DNA of 6,384 bases, taken from assembly GCA_030690245.1 (NCBI GenBank), contig JAUYGW010000189.1:1-6384 (forward strand), read 5' to 3'. Positions 1-5,267 of this stretch are shown here, piece after piece. How positions within the stretch are numbered: the first letter of the stretch is position 1; each line of letters opens with the position of its first letter. Under the pieces are notes generated by a model that had not been told where the DNA came from, did not search any database, and saw only the letters and a program-made list of their open reading frames with translations. Origin of the DNA: Gallionella sp. GTDB lineage: Bacteria; Pseudomonadota; Gammaproteobacteria; Burkholderiales; Gallionellaceae. Made by a program: the position numbers and the translations under genes.

Positions 1-1222
1 GCGTGGTGATCGCGCGGATGAAGGCCGGGTCGTCGTCGCTGTTCGCGATCAGCCGCAGATAGGCGGTGATATCCTTGATCTCGGCCTTGTCGAAAAACGA
101 CGTGCCGCCGCTGACGGTATAAGGCACGCGCTGCGCGCGCAGCTGCTCCTCGAAGGCGCGCGACAGATAGTTGCTGCGGTACAGGATCGCATAGTCGGCA
201 AAGCGGGTGCGATGCTCGAATTTGTGCGCCATCAGCTTCATCACCACGCTCTCGGCTTCATGCTCGTCGTCGCGCGCCGCGTAGATGCGCACCGGATCGC
301 CGATGCCGTGATCGCTCCACAGATTCTTCTCGAACACCTTGGTGTTGTGGTTGATCAGATGGTTCGCCACCTTGAGGATGCGCTGCGAGGAACGGTAGTT
401 CTGTTCCAGCTTGACGACGCGCAGGCTGGGGTAATCGTTGCGCAGGTTGTGCAGGTTCTCGATGCTCGCGCCGCGCCACGCGTAGATCGACTGATCGTCA
501 TCGCCCACCACGGTGAGCGCGCCGCGCATGCCCGCGAGTAGCTTGATCATCTGGTACTGGCAATCATTGGTGTCCTGATATTCATCTACCAGCAGATAGC
601 GCAGCTTCGACTGCCAGCGCAGCAGGGCTTCGGGATGCTCGTTGAACAGCACCGCCGGCAGATGGATCAGATCATCGAAATCTACCGCCTGATAGGCGCG
701 CAGCGTTTCCTGATAACGCGAGTAGATGCGCGCATGGACTTTTGCCTCCTCGTTTTCGGCACTCTGCGCGGCCTGTTCCGGTGAGACAAAAGCCGACTTC
801 CAGTTGGAAATTTGCGTCTGCAAGTCGCGTATTTCCTGCTTATCGCCGGAGTTGGTCAGCTCGCTGTATATCTTCCAGACATCGCCGCTGTCGAAGATCG
901 AGAACTGCGGTTTGTAGCCCAGCAACGCGGCCTCCTTGCGCAGAATGTTCATGCCCAACGAATGGAAGGTGCTCACCACCAACCCCTTGGTACTGGTGTT
1001 CTTCAACAGGTCGCCGACGCGTTCGCGCATCTCGTTGGCCGCCTTATTGGTAAAAGTGATCGCGGCGATGTTGCGCGGCTCGTAGCCGCATTCGTTCACC
1101 AGATAGGCGATCTTGTGGGTGATCACGCGCGTCTTGCCGCTGCCCGCCCCGGCCAGCACCAGCAAAGGGCCGTCGAGATAGGTTGCCGCTTCGCGTTGCG
1201 CGGGATTGAGCTTGTTCAACAT
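1..1222 (-). CDS. rep: ATP-dependent DNA helicase Rep (UvrD/Rep superfamily 1), C-terminus beyond the window
   Basis: Rep is a 3'-5' superfamily 1A DNA helicase that restarts stalled replication forks and clears proteins ahead of the replisome. I translated this strand by hand; 407 codons are visible of a family length near 670. Seen motifs: an N-terminal Q-motif (LNPAQREA, residues 5-12), Walker A AGAGSGKT with K30, motif Ia around ITFTNKAA, Walker B/motif II VDEYQD (212-217), motif III VGDDDQSIYAWRGA (about 239-252), and motif IV QNYRSS with Y276-R277. Sequence and spacing match E. coli Rep better than UvrD, for example in the opening, ISNWK, and the SGGTSFF segment before the cut. The visible part ends near the 2A/2B region, so motifs V and VI lie outside. 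The ATG at 1222 matches the family N-terminus, although no clear Shine-Dalgarno precedes it. It is divergent from the small gene at 1388. No frameshift or missing residue is seen in the visible part. Confidence 0.95.
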   Translation of the reverse strand, partial: MLNKLNPAQREAATYLDGPLLVLAGAGSGKTRVITHKIAYLVNECGYEPRNIAAITFTNKAANEMRERVGDLLKNTSTKGLVVSTFHSLGMNILRKEAALLGYKPQFSIFDSGDVWKIYSELTNSGDKQEIRDLQTQISNWKSAFVSPEQAAQSAENEEAKVHARIYSRYQETLRAYQAVDFDDLIHLPAVLFNEHPEALLRWQSKLRYLLVDEYQDTNDCQYQMIKLLAGMRGALTVVGDDDQSIYAWRGASIENLHNLRNDYPSLRVVKLEQNYRSSQRILKVANHLINHNTKVFEKNLWSDHGIGDPVRIYAARDDEHEAESVVMKLMAHKFEHRTRFADYAILYRSNYLSRAFEEQLRAQRVPYTVSGGTSFFDKAEIKDITAYLRLIANSDDDPAFIRAITT

Positions 1223-1273
1223 TGACTTGGGTTTGGAACTGCCGGATGAGCGAGTATTTTCTGGAAGGGGCGC

Positions 1274-1282
1274 ATGATACCA
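1274..1282 (-). promoter_or_regulatory. Candidate extended -10 promoter for rep
   Basis: On the minus strand this reads TGGTATCAT: a TGn extension followed by a 5/6 match to TATAAT. It would start transcription about 45 nt before the rep ATG. No good -35 hexamer lies 16-18 bp upstream, which is tolerable for extended -10 promoters. This is a motif match only and needs transcription-start evidence. Confidence 0.3.
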
Positions 1283-1376
1283 AAGCATCCCGAGATAAGG
1301 CTCACGCTAAATTTTTACCGGCCTCTGCCGATATCATTATCGAGGGTGGCGCATTGTGCGCAAACCCGCAGAAACC

Positions 1377-1381
1377 GGAGG
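1377..1381 (+). promoter_or_regulatory. Strong Shine-Dalgarno GGAGG that fixes the start of the 66-aa gene
   Basis: GGAGG lies 6 nt upstream of the ATG at 1388. It favours this start over the in-frame upstream ATG at 1274, which has no comparable site. It is the clearest ribosome binding site in the window and the main evidence that the small frame is translated. Confidence 0.7.
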
Positions 1382-1387
1382 CCGATC

Positions 1388-1588
1388 ATGGGAACAATCA
1401 GCATGGATATGAGCAGCTACGAGATCGAACGCGTGTTGTCCGGTTACGGCGACGAGGTTCTGTGTGCCGGCTGGATTCCCAGCCTTGCGTGTCACCAGCC
1501 GCACAGTGAGGAAATATCGCTGCCAGCGGATTTGGCGAGGGTGGATGTCGATGCCTTTCTGCGCAAGATGTACCGCTGCCAGCGCTAG
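1388..1588 (+). CDS. Small hypothetical protein, 66 aa
   Basis: I do not recognise this protein and assign no function. It starts MGTISMDMSSYEIERV and ends DAFLRKMYRCQR. It has three cysteines (in VLCAG, LACHQ and YRCQ) and a histidine pair separated by two residues right after the second cysteine (CHQPH). There is no hydrophobic segment long enough for a membrane helix and no signal peptide, so it is probably a small soluble cytoplasmic protein. The ATG has an ideal GGAGG six bases upstream. An in-frame ATG at 1274 would give 104 aa, but the extra stretch looks like leader sequence. The gene is the only plus-strand gene in the window. It is divergent from rep and convergent with the radical SAM gene, whose stop codon it overlaps. 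The GC-rich third positions resemble its neighbours. Translation looks likely; function is unknown. Confidence 0.6.
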   Translation: MGTISMDMSSYEIERVLSGYGDEVLCAGWIPSLACHQPHSEEISLPADLARVDVDAFLRKMYRCQR

Positions 1589-2439
1589 ACCGAGACTTTC
1601 ACCTCTACGCCCAACTGCCGGATGCGCGCGGCGAAGGCTTGCAACTTTTCGGCGGTCAAGGCGGACAGGCGCGGCGCTTCCGCTTGCCGCGAGGGGCGCG
1701 CCAGGCCGTAGAGCAGCACGCCTTGCGGTTTGTGCCCGTCGCACAGCAACGCTGAAATAAACTCCAGGTAGTCTTCTTCATCTTGGCGTGACGGCGGCTC
1801 GCCGTCCAGCGCAAACCAGCAGGTTTGCAGCCAGGCCGGGCACAGCGCGATGGCCGTCATGAGGTTGTCGCGCACCTTGTCCATGCTGGTGCTTGTGTCG
1901 TTGACGAGCCGCATCCCCGCCTCGCTGGCGCGGTCCAGCTTGAACCATACCTCGCCGTTGAGCTGCGCCATGGCGCGCAGGCCTTGCTGCACTTCGCTGC
2001 GGTACAGCAGGCTGCCGTTGGTGATCAGCACGGTTTTCACGTCTTCAGGAACTGCCATCTCGCGGCGCACGCGGCCGATGAGTTCGATGACCTGGGCAAA
2101 TTCGGCGGCGCTGGTCGGTTCGCCGTTGCCGGACAGCGCGATGTCGTTGATGCGCCGCGAACCTTCCGGGATGCGGCTTTGCAAGAAATCGCCGTGCAAC
2201 AGCTCTTGCAGGAAGCTGCGCAGTTCCTTTTCCAGTACGATTAAATCGACCGGCGGCGCGGTGCCGCGCGTCAGGTCGGGAACCTGGCAGTAGACGCAGC
2301 GCCAGTTGCAGGCGTTGTTGGGATTGAGGTTGATGCCGACCGACACGCCTTCGGCGCGGCGCGACACCACCGGGTAGACGTAGCGCAAGGCGACGCTGCC
2401 GCGGTCGTGGTTGATGGTGCTAAGTTTAGTATCGTTCAA
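1585..2439 (-). CDS. Radical SAM protein of unassigned function, 284 aa from a TTG start
   Basis: The protein carries the radical SAM 4Fe-4S motif C-x3-C-x2-C (CNWRCVYC, Cys44/48/51 from the TTG start). A GGE-like SAM-binding segment follows (SGNGEPT, 103-109), then the strand LITNGS (138-143) and WFKLD (165-169), all typical of a TIM-barrel radical SAM core. It ends with an LLYGLARPS segment. The family is found in Proteobacteria and usually annotated only as radical SAM protein or Fe-S oxidoreductase; I know no substrate. The start is uncertain. An ATG at 2505 is in frame and would give 306 aa, but its first 22 residues are encoded by the palindromic element and look non-native. The TTG at 2439, at the element edge, leads straight into NDTKLSTINHDRG and the conserved RYVYPVVSRR. 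It is downstream of nlpD in the same direction. Its TAG stop overlaps the stop of the convergent small gene. Confidence 0.9.
   Translation of the reverse strand: MNDTKLSTINHDRGSVALRYVYPVVSRRAEGVSVGINLNPNNACNWRCVYCQVPDLTRGTAPPVDLIVLEKELRSFLQELLHGDFLQSRIPEGSRRINDIALSGNGEPTSAAEFAQVIELIGRVRREMAVPEDVKTVLITNGSLLYRSEVQQGLRAMAQLNGEVWFKLDRASEAGMRLVNDTSTSMDKVRDNLMTAIALCPAWLQTCWFALDGEPPSRQDEEDYLEFISALLCDGHKPQGVLLYGLARPSRQAEAPRLSALTAEKLQAFAARIRQLGVEVKVSV
2436..2439. repeat. Left copy of putative TCAA target-site duplication
   Basis: TCAA directly abuts the left end of the palindromic element. On the minus strand it reads TTGA, whose TTG is the favoured start codon of the radical SAM gene. The identical TCAA lies immediately beyond the right end. 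Four matching bases could be chance (about 1 in 256), so other copies of the element are needed to confirm it. Confidence 0.55.
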
Positions 2440-2580
2440 GGAAGCCCCAAAAAATTCAGAGTTCGCCCAAATGCAAGGCGCGAAAAAAATTTTGCCGCGC
2501 CGCATATGTTCGATATGTAAGCAAGAAATTTTTTTCGCAACGCAGCAGTTGGGATGAAATGTGGATTTTTTGGGGCTTCC
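2440..2580. repeat. 141-bp palindromic MITE/ERIC/REP-like element
   Basis: The ends are a perfect 16-bp inverted repeat: GGAAGCCCCAAAAAAT from 2440 and its reverse complement ending at 2580. Similarity of the two arms continues inward with substitutions and a small gap. A shared GCGAAAAAAATTT box lies in each arm (near 2480-2492 and 2527-2538). At the centre the arms CATAT (2503-2507) and ATATG (2513-2517) flank GTTCG. The whole stretch can therefore fold into one long interrupted hairpin on either strand. It encodes no transposase and is flanked by TCAA on both sides. Its form suggests a non-autonomous mobile or REP/ERIC-type repeat; I cannot assign a family. It lies inside the operon, between the nlpD stop and the radical SAM gene. 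Confidence 0.8.
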
Positions 2581-2584
2581 TCAA
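2581..2584. repeat. Right copy of putative TCAA target-site duplication
   Basis: TCAA directly abuts the right end of the element. On the minus strand it reads TTGA, whose TGA is the stop codon of nlpD. The match extends to TCAAG (2581-2585) against TCAAG (2436-2440) if the first G of the element is counted. Confidence 0.55.
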
Positions 2585-3501
2585 GACTTGCCGAGCGACA
2601 GGTATTTCGCCGGATCTACCGGCTTGCCGAAACGCCGCACTTCAAAATGCAGCTTGACCCGGTCGGCGTCGGTGTTGCCCATCTCGGCAATCTTTTGCCC
2701 GCGCGTGACGTTCTGCCCTTCCTTCACCAGCACCTGATCGTTGTGCGCGTAGGCACTGAGATAGGTCTTGTTGTGCTTGATGATGACCAGCTTGCCGTAG
2801 CCGCGCAGCCCGCTGCCGCTGTACACCACCTTGCCGGGCGCGCTGGCGGTGACCGGCTGGCCGAGCTGGCCGGCGATATCGATGCCCTTGCGGTTGGCCG
2901 CTTCGGAAAACTCGCCGATCAATTTGCCCTTGGCAGGCATGCTCCATTCCAGCGCTTCGTCTTCGCTATTGTCGGTATCTTTATCCGCCTTGGCTTCCGG
3001 CTTTGGTTTGGGCTCCGGCTTGGCTTCAGGTTTGGCGGCAGGCTGGGCCTGCTCCTGTACCTTTTCGATCTGCGCCACCGCCGCCTCGCTGTAGGCATAC
3101 TTCGCGAGCCTGGGCTGCTCCCTGACCGGCGGCCCTATCGGCTTGCTGTCAACTGCGGCGGCGGGCCGGATAGCGGAAGTCGCGCTGCCCGGAAACAGCC
3201 GGATCTGCTGCCCTATTTGAATCACGCCGGGATCCTGGATGCCGTTCAATTCGGCCAGTTCGTGGTAGTCGAGGCCGTAATTGAAGGCGATGCTGAACAT
3301 CGTATCGCCCTTCTGCACGATATGCACCTGGGGGCGCCAATCTTTTTCGCGCGAGACTTTCTTGTGTGCCGTTTCAACCGAAACAGCTTTATTTTTGGCG
3401 GATTTGCTGTGCTCGACGACCGGCGCGCGCTGCCCCCTCGAAGCGCAGCCGGCCAATAGGGCAGCCGCCACCACCAATGTACAAAGCTGAATCGGTTTCA
3501 T
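2581..3501 (-). CDS. nlpD: NlpD-type murein hydrolase activator lipoprotein (LysM + degenerate M23/LytM), 306 aa
   Basis: NlpD is an envelope lipoprotein that activates a cell-wall amidase (AmiC in E. coli) during daughter-cell separation. From ATG 3501: a lipoprotein signal peptide with lipobox LLAGC (Cys19), followed by Ala at +2, which favours outer-membrane sorting. Then a LysM peptidoglycan-binding domain (about 59-104, VHIVQKGDTMFSIA...), a Lys/Pro/Ala/Glu-rich linker (about 151-175), and a C-terminal M23/LytM domain (about 187-302). The metal site is degenerate. The first-motif His is Arg204 before D208, and the first His of HxH is Lys283, while H253 and H285 remain. This is the pattern of catalytically inactive activators such as E. 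coli NlpD. The family start and the purine-rich GGGGAAGG upstream favour 3501; the in-frame ATG at 3591 lies inside pcm. The ATG overlaps the pcm stop as ATGA, suggesting translational coupling. The stop lies at the edge of the palindromic element. Confidence 0.93.
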   Translation of the reverse strand: MKPIQLCTLVVAAALLAGCASRGQRAPVVEHSKSAKNKAVSVETAHKKVSREKDWRPQVHIVQKGDTMFSIAFNYGLDYHELAELNGIQDPGVIQIGQQIRLFPGSATSAIRPAAAVDSKPIGPPVREQPRLAKYAYSEAAVAQIEKVQEQAQPAAKPEAKPEPKPKPEAKADKDTDNSEDEALEWSMPAKGKLIGEFSEAANRKGIDIAGQLGQPVTASAPGKVVYSGSGLRGYGKLVIIKHNKTYLSAYAHNDQVLVKEGQNVTRGQKIAEMGNTDADRVKLHFEVRRFGKPVDPAKYLSLGKS

Positions 3502-4166
3502 GCCTTCCCCATCAATTGCGGTACGAATTTCACCGGTTCCAGCTTGGTTTCGCGGAATCCGCTGGCATCGCGTTCGACCAGATACAGCCACTGCTCCTGC
3601 ATCCCGACCGGCAGCGCCATTCTACCACCGGTCGCCAACTGCTCCCTTAGTGCTACGGACAGCACAGGTGCGGCGCAAGCCATGATGATGCCGTCAAACG
3701 GGGCGACCTCCGGCAATCCGGCGCTGCCGTCGGCATAGCGCACGCTGACGTTGCGCCGCTTCAAATCGCGCAACTGCCGCTTGGCGCGTTCATACAGCGG
3801 CTGGACGCGCTCCACGGTATAGACCTCTTTGGCCACCTGCGCCAGCACCGCCGCCTGGTAGCCGCAGCCGGTGCCGATCTCCAGCACGCGCCCGAGCATT
3901 TGCCCTGCCGGCTGGCCGGCGCGCAATATTTCAATCATGCGCGCCACGATGTAAGGGCGGGAAATGGTCTGGTTAAAATTGATCGGCAGCGACACGTCAT
4001 CGTAAGCGCGGCTCGCCAATGCCTCATCGACAAACAGGTGGCGCGGCACTTCGTACATCGCCCCTAACACCGCTTCGTCCTTGATGCCCTGCTCGCGCAG
4101 CCGCTCGATCATGCGCGCGCGGGTACGCTGCGAGGTCATGCCGATGCCGTGAAGACTCTTGTTCAT
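3498..4166 (-). CDS. pcm: Protein-L-isoaspartate O-methyltransferase, 222 aa
   Basis: Pcm transfers a methyl group from SAM to the carboxylate of L-isoaspartyl residues in aged proteins, starting their repair to normal aspartate; it acts in the cytosol. Visible motifs: PRHLFVDEALASRAYDD (about 41-57); the family motif QTISRPYIVARM (66-77); SAM-binding motif I VLEIGTGCGYQ (94-104); the post-I acidic strand YTVER (116-120); and a C-terminal FVPQLMG segment. Length is as expected (E. coli about 208). The ATG at 4166 shares one base with the surE stop (TAATG). An in-frame ATG at 4139 (MTSQRTRARM) aligns better with the short E. coli N-terminus and cannot be excluded; neither has a clear Shine-Dalgarno. 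The stop overlaps the nlpD ATG. All catalytic motifs look intact. Confidence 0.95.
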   Translation of the reverse strand: MNKSLHGIGMTSQRTRARMIERLREQGIKDEAVLGAMYEVPRHLFVDEALASRAYDDVSLPINFNQTISRPYIVARMIEILRAGQPAGQMLGRVLEIGTGCGYQAAVLAQVAKEVYTVERVQPLYERAKRQLRDLKRRNVSVRYADGSAGLPEVAPFDGIIMACAAPVLSVALREQLATGGRMALPVGMQEQWLYLVERDASGFRETKLEPVKFVPQLMGKA

Positions 4167-4915
4167 TACTGAATTTGACCGAGCCAGTTCCGTACCGCAT
4201 CGAGCTGCCCATATTGGGTGAGATCAATTTGCAGCGGAGTGAGCGAGGCGCGCTGTTGCGCCAGCGCATGAAAATCCGTGCCCTCGCCGGCATCCTGCGC
4301 CTTGCCCGCCGCACCGACCCAATACACGGTTTCGCCGTGCGGGTTGCTGGCTTTCACCACCGGCTCGGCCTTGTGCCGCTTGCCGAGGCGCGTCACTTCG
4401 ACGCCCTGCAGCTGATCATATGGCACGTCCGGCACGTTCACGTTAAACAGCCAGGGGTGGCTGTGCGTCTGCCCGGCAAAGCGTTGCACCAATTCGGCGG
4501 CAACCCTGGCGGCCGTCTCGTAATAGGCGAACTCCTTGCCTACCAGCGAAACCGCAATCGAGGGAATGCCGAGCAGAAACCCTTCGGTTGCCGCCGCGAC
4601 GGTGCCGGAATAAATGGTGTCGTCGCCCATATTGGCCCCGGCATTGATACCGGACACCACCATATCCGGCTGCTGGTCCAGCATCCCGGTAACGGCGAGA
4701 TGCACACAGTCGGTCGGCGTGCCGTTGACGTAGTAAAAGCCATTGGCGGCGCGGCTCAGCTTGAGCGGGCGGTCCAGGGTCAGGGAATTGCTTGCGCCGC
4801 TGCGATCCCGCTCCGGCGCGACCACCACGATGTCGGCGACAAGGGCAAGATGCTCGGCGAGACAGGCCAGGCCAGGTGCAAAATAACCATCGTCATTGCT
4901 GATCAGGATGCGCAT
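4166..4915 (-). CDS. surE: 5'/3'-nucleotidase SurE, 249 aa
   Basis: SurE is a metal-dependent phosphatase that removes phosphate from nucleoside 5'- and 3'-monophosphates (and short polyphosphate in E. coli), linked to stationary-phase survival. From ATG 4915: the opening [15 protein letters not shown] carries the metal ligands D8 and D9. S39 lies in DRSGASNS and N91 in [13 protein letters not shown] (87-99). The signature [12 protein letters not shown] spans 101-112. Length matches the family (about 250). An upstream ATG at 5119 is in frame, but the added 68 residues run through leader sequence, the tandem repeat and a tRNA remnant, so I reject it. No clear Shine-Dalgarno precedes 4915. It is the first gene of the surE-pcm-nlpD operon; its TAA shares a base with the pcm ATG. 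No defects are seen. Confidence 0.95.
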   Translation of the reverse strand: MRILISNDDGYFAPGLACLAEHLALVADIVVVAPERDRSGASNSLTLDRPLKLSRAANGFYYVNGTPTDCVHLAVTGMLDQQPDMVVSGINAGANMGDDTIYSGTVAAATEGFLLGIPSIAVSLVGKEFAYYETAARVAAELVQRFAGQTHSHPWLFNVNVPDVPYDQLQGVEVTRLGKRHKAEPVVKASNPHGETVYWVGAAGKAQDAGEGTDFHALAQQRASLTPLQIDLTQYGQLDAVRNWLGQIQ

Positions 4916-4951
4916 CGGCTGAAAGAATGAGGCTGAAAGTGAATTTTCTGG

Positions 4952-4984
4952 AGCTTTCGATTTAACAGAAGCTTTTGATTTAAC
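4952..4984. repeat. Two-copy imperfect tandem repeat, 18-bp period
   Basis: AGCTTTCGATTTAAC (4952-4966) recurs at 4970-4984 with one mismatch (AGCTTTTGATTTAAC). The repeat lies in the untranslated leader of surE, directly beside the tRNA-like remnant. It is AT-rich and could be a regulator-binding pair (period close to two helical turns) or a duplication scar. No function is established. Confidence 0.6.
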
Positions 4985-5013
4985 TGGCCGGTGCGAGAGA
5001 ATTCGAACCTCCG
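4985..5013 (-). pseudogene. tRNA 3'-end remnant (T-arm, acceptor strand, CCA), tRNA-Pro-like
   Basis: Read on the minus strand: a five-base T-stem GGAGG, a seven-base T-loop TTCGAAT, the returning stem TCTCT, an acceptor 3' strand CGCACCG, G at position 73, and CCA. The order and the GGAGGTTC...CTC pattern resemble the 3' third of bacterial tRNA-Pro. It is degenerate: position 61 is T instead of the near-universal C, giving G-U pairs at both ends of the T-stem. I found no matching 5' acceptor strand (CGGTGCG expected), D-arm or anticodon arm upstream, so this is not a functional tRNA. Such fragments often mark attachment sites of integrative elements or decayed tRNA genes. It is transcribed in the surE leader if the promoter lies upstream. 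Confidence 0.5.
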
Positions 5014-5025
5014 CACAGACAGGCC

Positions 5026-5055
5026 ATGATAACCCATGACCAATGAAATCACCAA
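5026..5055 (-). promoter_or_regulatory. surE: Weak candidate sigma-70 promoter for surE-pcm-nlpD
   Basis: On the minus strand TTGGTG (5055-5050) and TATCAT (5031-5026) are separated by 18 bp. The -10 matches 5/6 and the -35 only 3/6. Transcription would begin near 5019, giving a leader of about 100 nt that contains the tRNA remnant and the tandem repeat. The -10 also falls in a small inverted repeat, GGTCATG-GGTTAT-CATGGCC (5041-5022), which could be an operator or hairpin. Tentative. Confidence 0.25.
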
Positions 5056-5267
5056 CAGAGATGCGGCTGGTTGAGCATGATTCGCCGCAATTCGGCGCTT
5101 GGCCGCAAAAAAACACCACGGGAATCAGCGGCTATCTCTTCGGCCACCAGCAAGTAGCTGTTTTTATTCTAAAATGCAGCAGCTTCGAGTGTAGTCGTCG
5201 CAGTCAAATACGTTCAAGTTGAAGCCTTGCGGCAAGCGTGGGCGGGAGAATGCTCGGCTAAAAATTG
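5056..5267. other. Intergenic stretch between the EAL gene and the surE leader, nothing firm
   Basis: I see no credible gene here. The minus strand has a T7 run (complement of 5107-5113) without a convincing GC stem before it, and small weak hairpins such as TTCAACTTGAA near 5212-5222. None is good enough to call a terminator for the EAL gene. Together with 4916-5055 this makes a gene-free region of about 350 bp. Confidence 0.4.

Noticed and set aside
1329..1361. Two small inverted repeats, CGATA-TCAT-TATCG and GCGCA-TTG-TGCGC, upstream of the small gene
   Set aside because: Five-base arms are expected by chance in this much sequence, and they match no operator I know. They would merit attention only if conserved in relatives.
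2440..2580. Palindromic element as a simple bidirectional terminator
   Set aside because: The U tracts lie inside the stem and not after it, and the arms are far longer than a terminator stem. The TCAA flanks favour an inserted repeat.
2554..3459. 301-codon plus-strand open frame opposite nlpD
   Set aside because: It is antisense to a clear NlpD with signal peptide, LysM and M23 domains. Its own translation shows low-complexity runs caused by the Lys/Pro-rich linker read backwards, and no recognisable domain.
4175..4930. 251-codon plus-strand open frame opposite surE
   Set aside because: It is the mirror of a fully conserved SurE gene; open antisense frames are common in GC-rich genes.
4985..5061. 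Complete tRNA gene on the minus strand
   Set aside because: Only the T-arm and acceptor 3' strand are recognisable. I could not find a matching 5' acceptor strand, D-arm or anticodon arm in the 50 bases upstream.
4916..5119. 68-residue N-terminal extension of SurE from the ATG at 5119
   Set aside because: The family starts at [10 protein letters not shown]. The extension is encoded by leader DNA containing the tandem repeat and a tRNA remnant.
5098..5165. Possible rho-independent terminator after the EAL gene (T7 run on the minus strand)
   Set aside because: The T run is not preceded by a stable GC stem, and it lies more than 150 bases from the stop codon.
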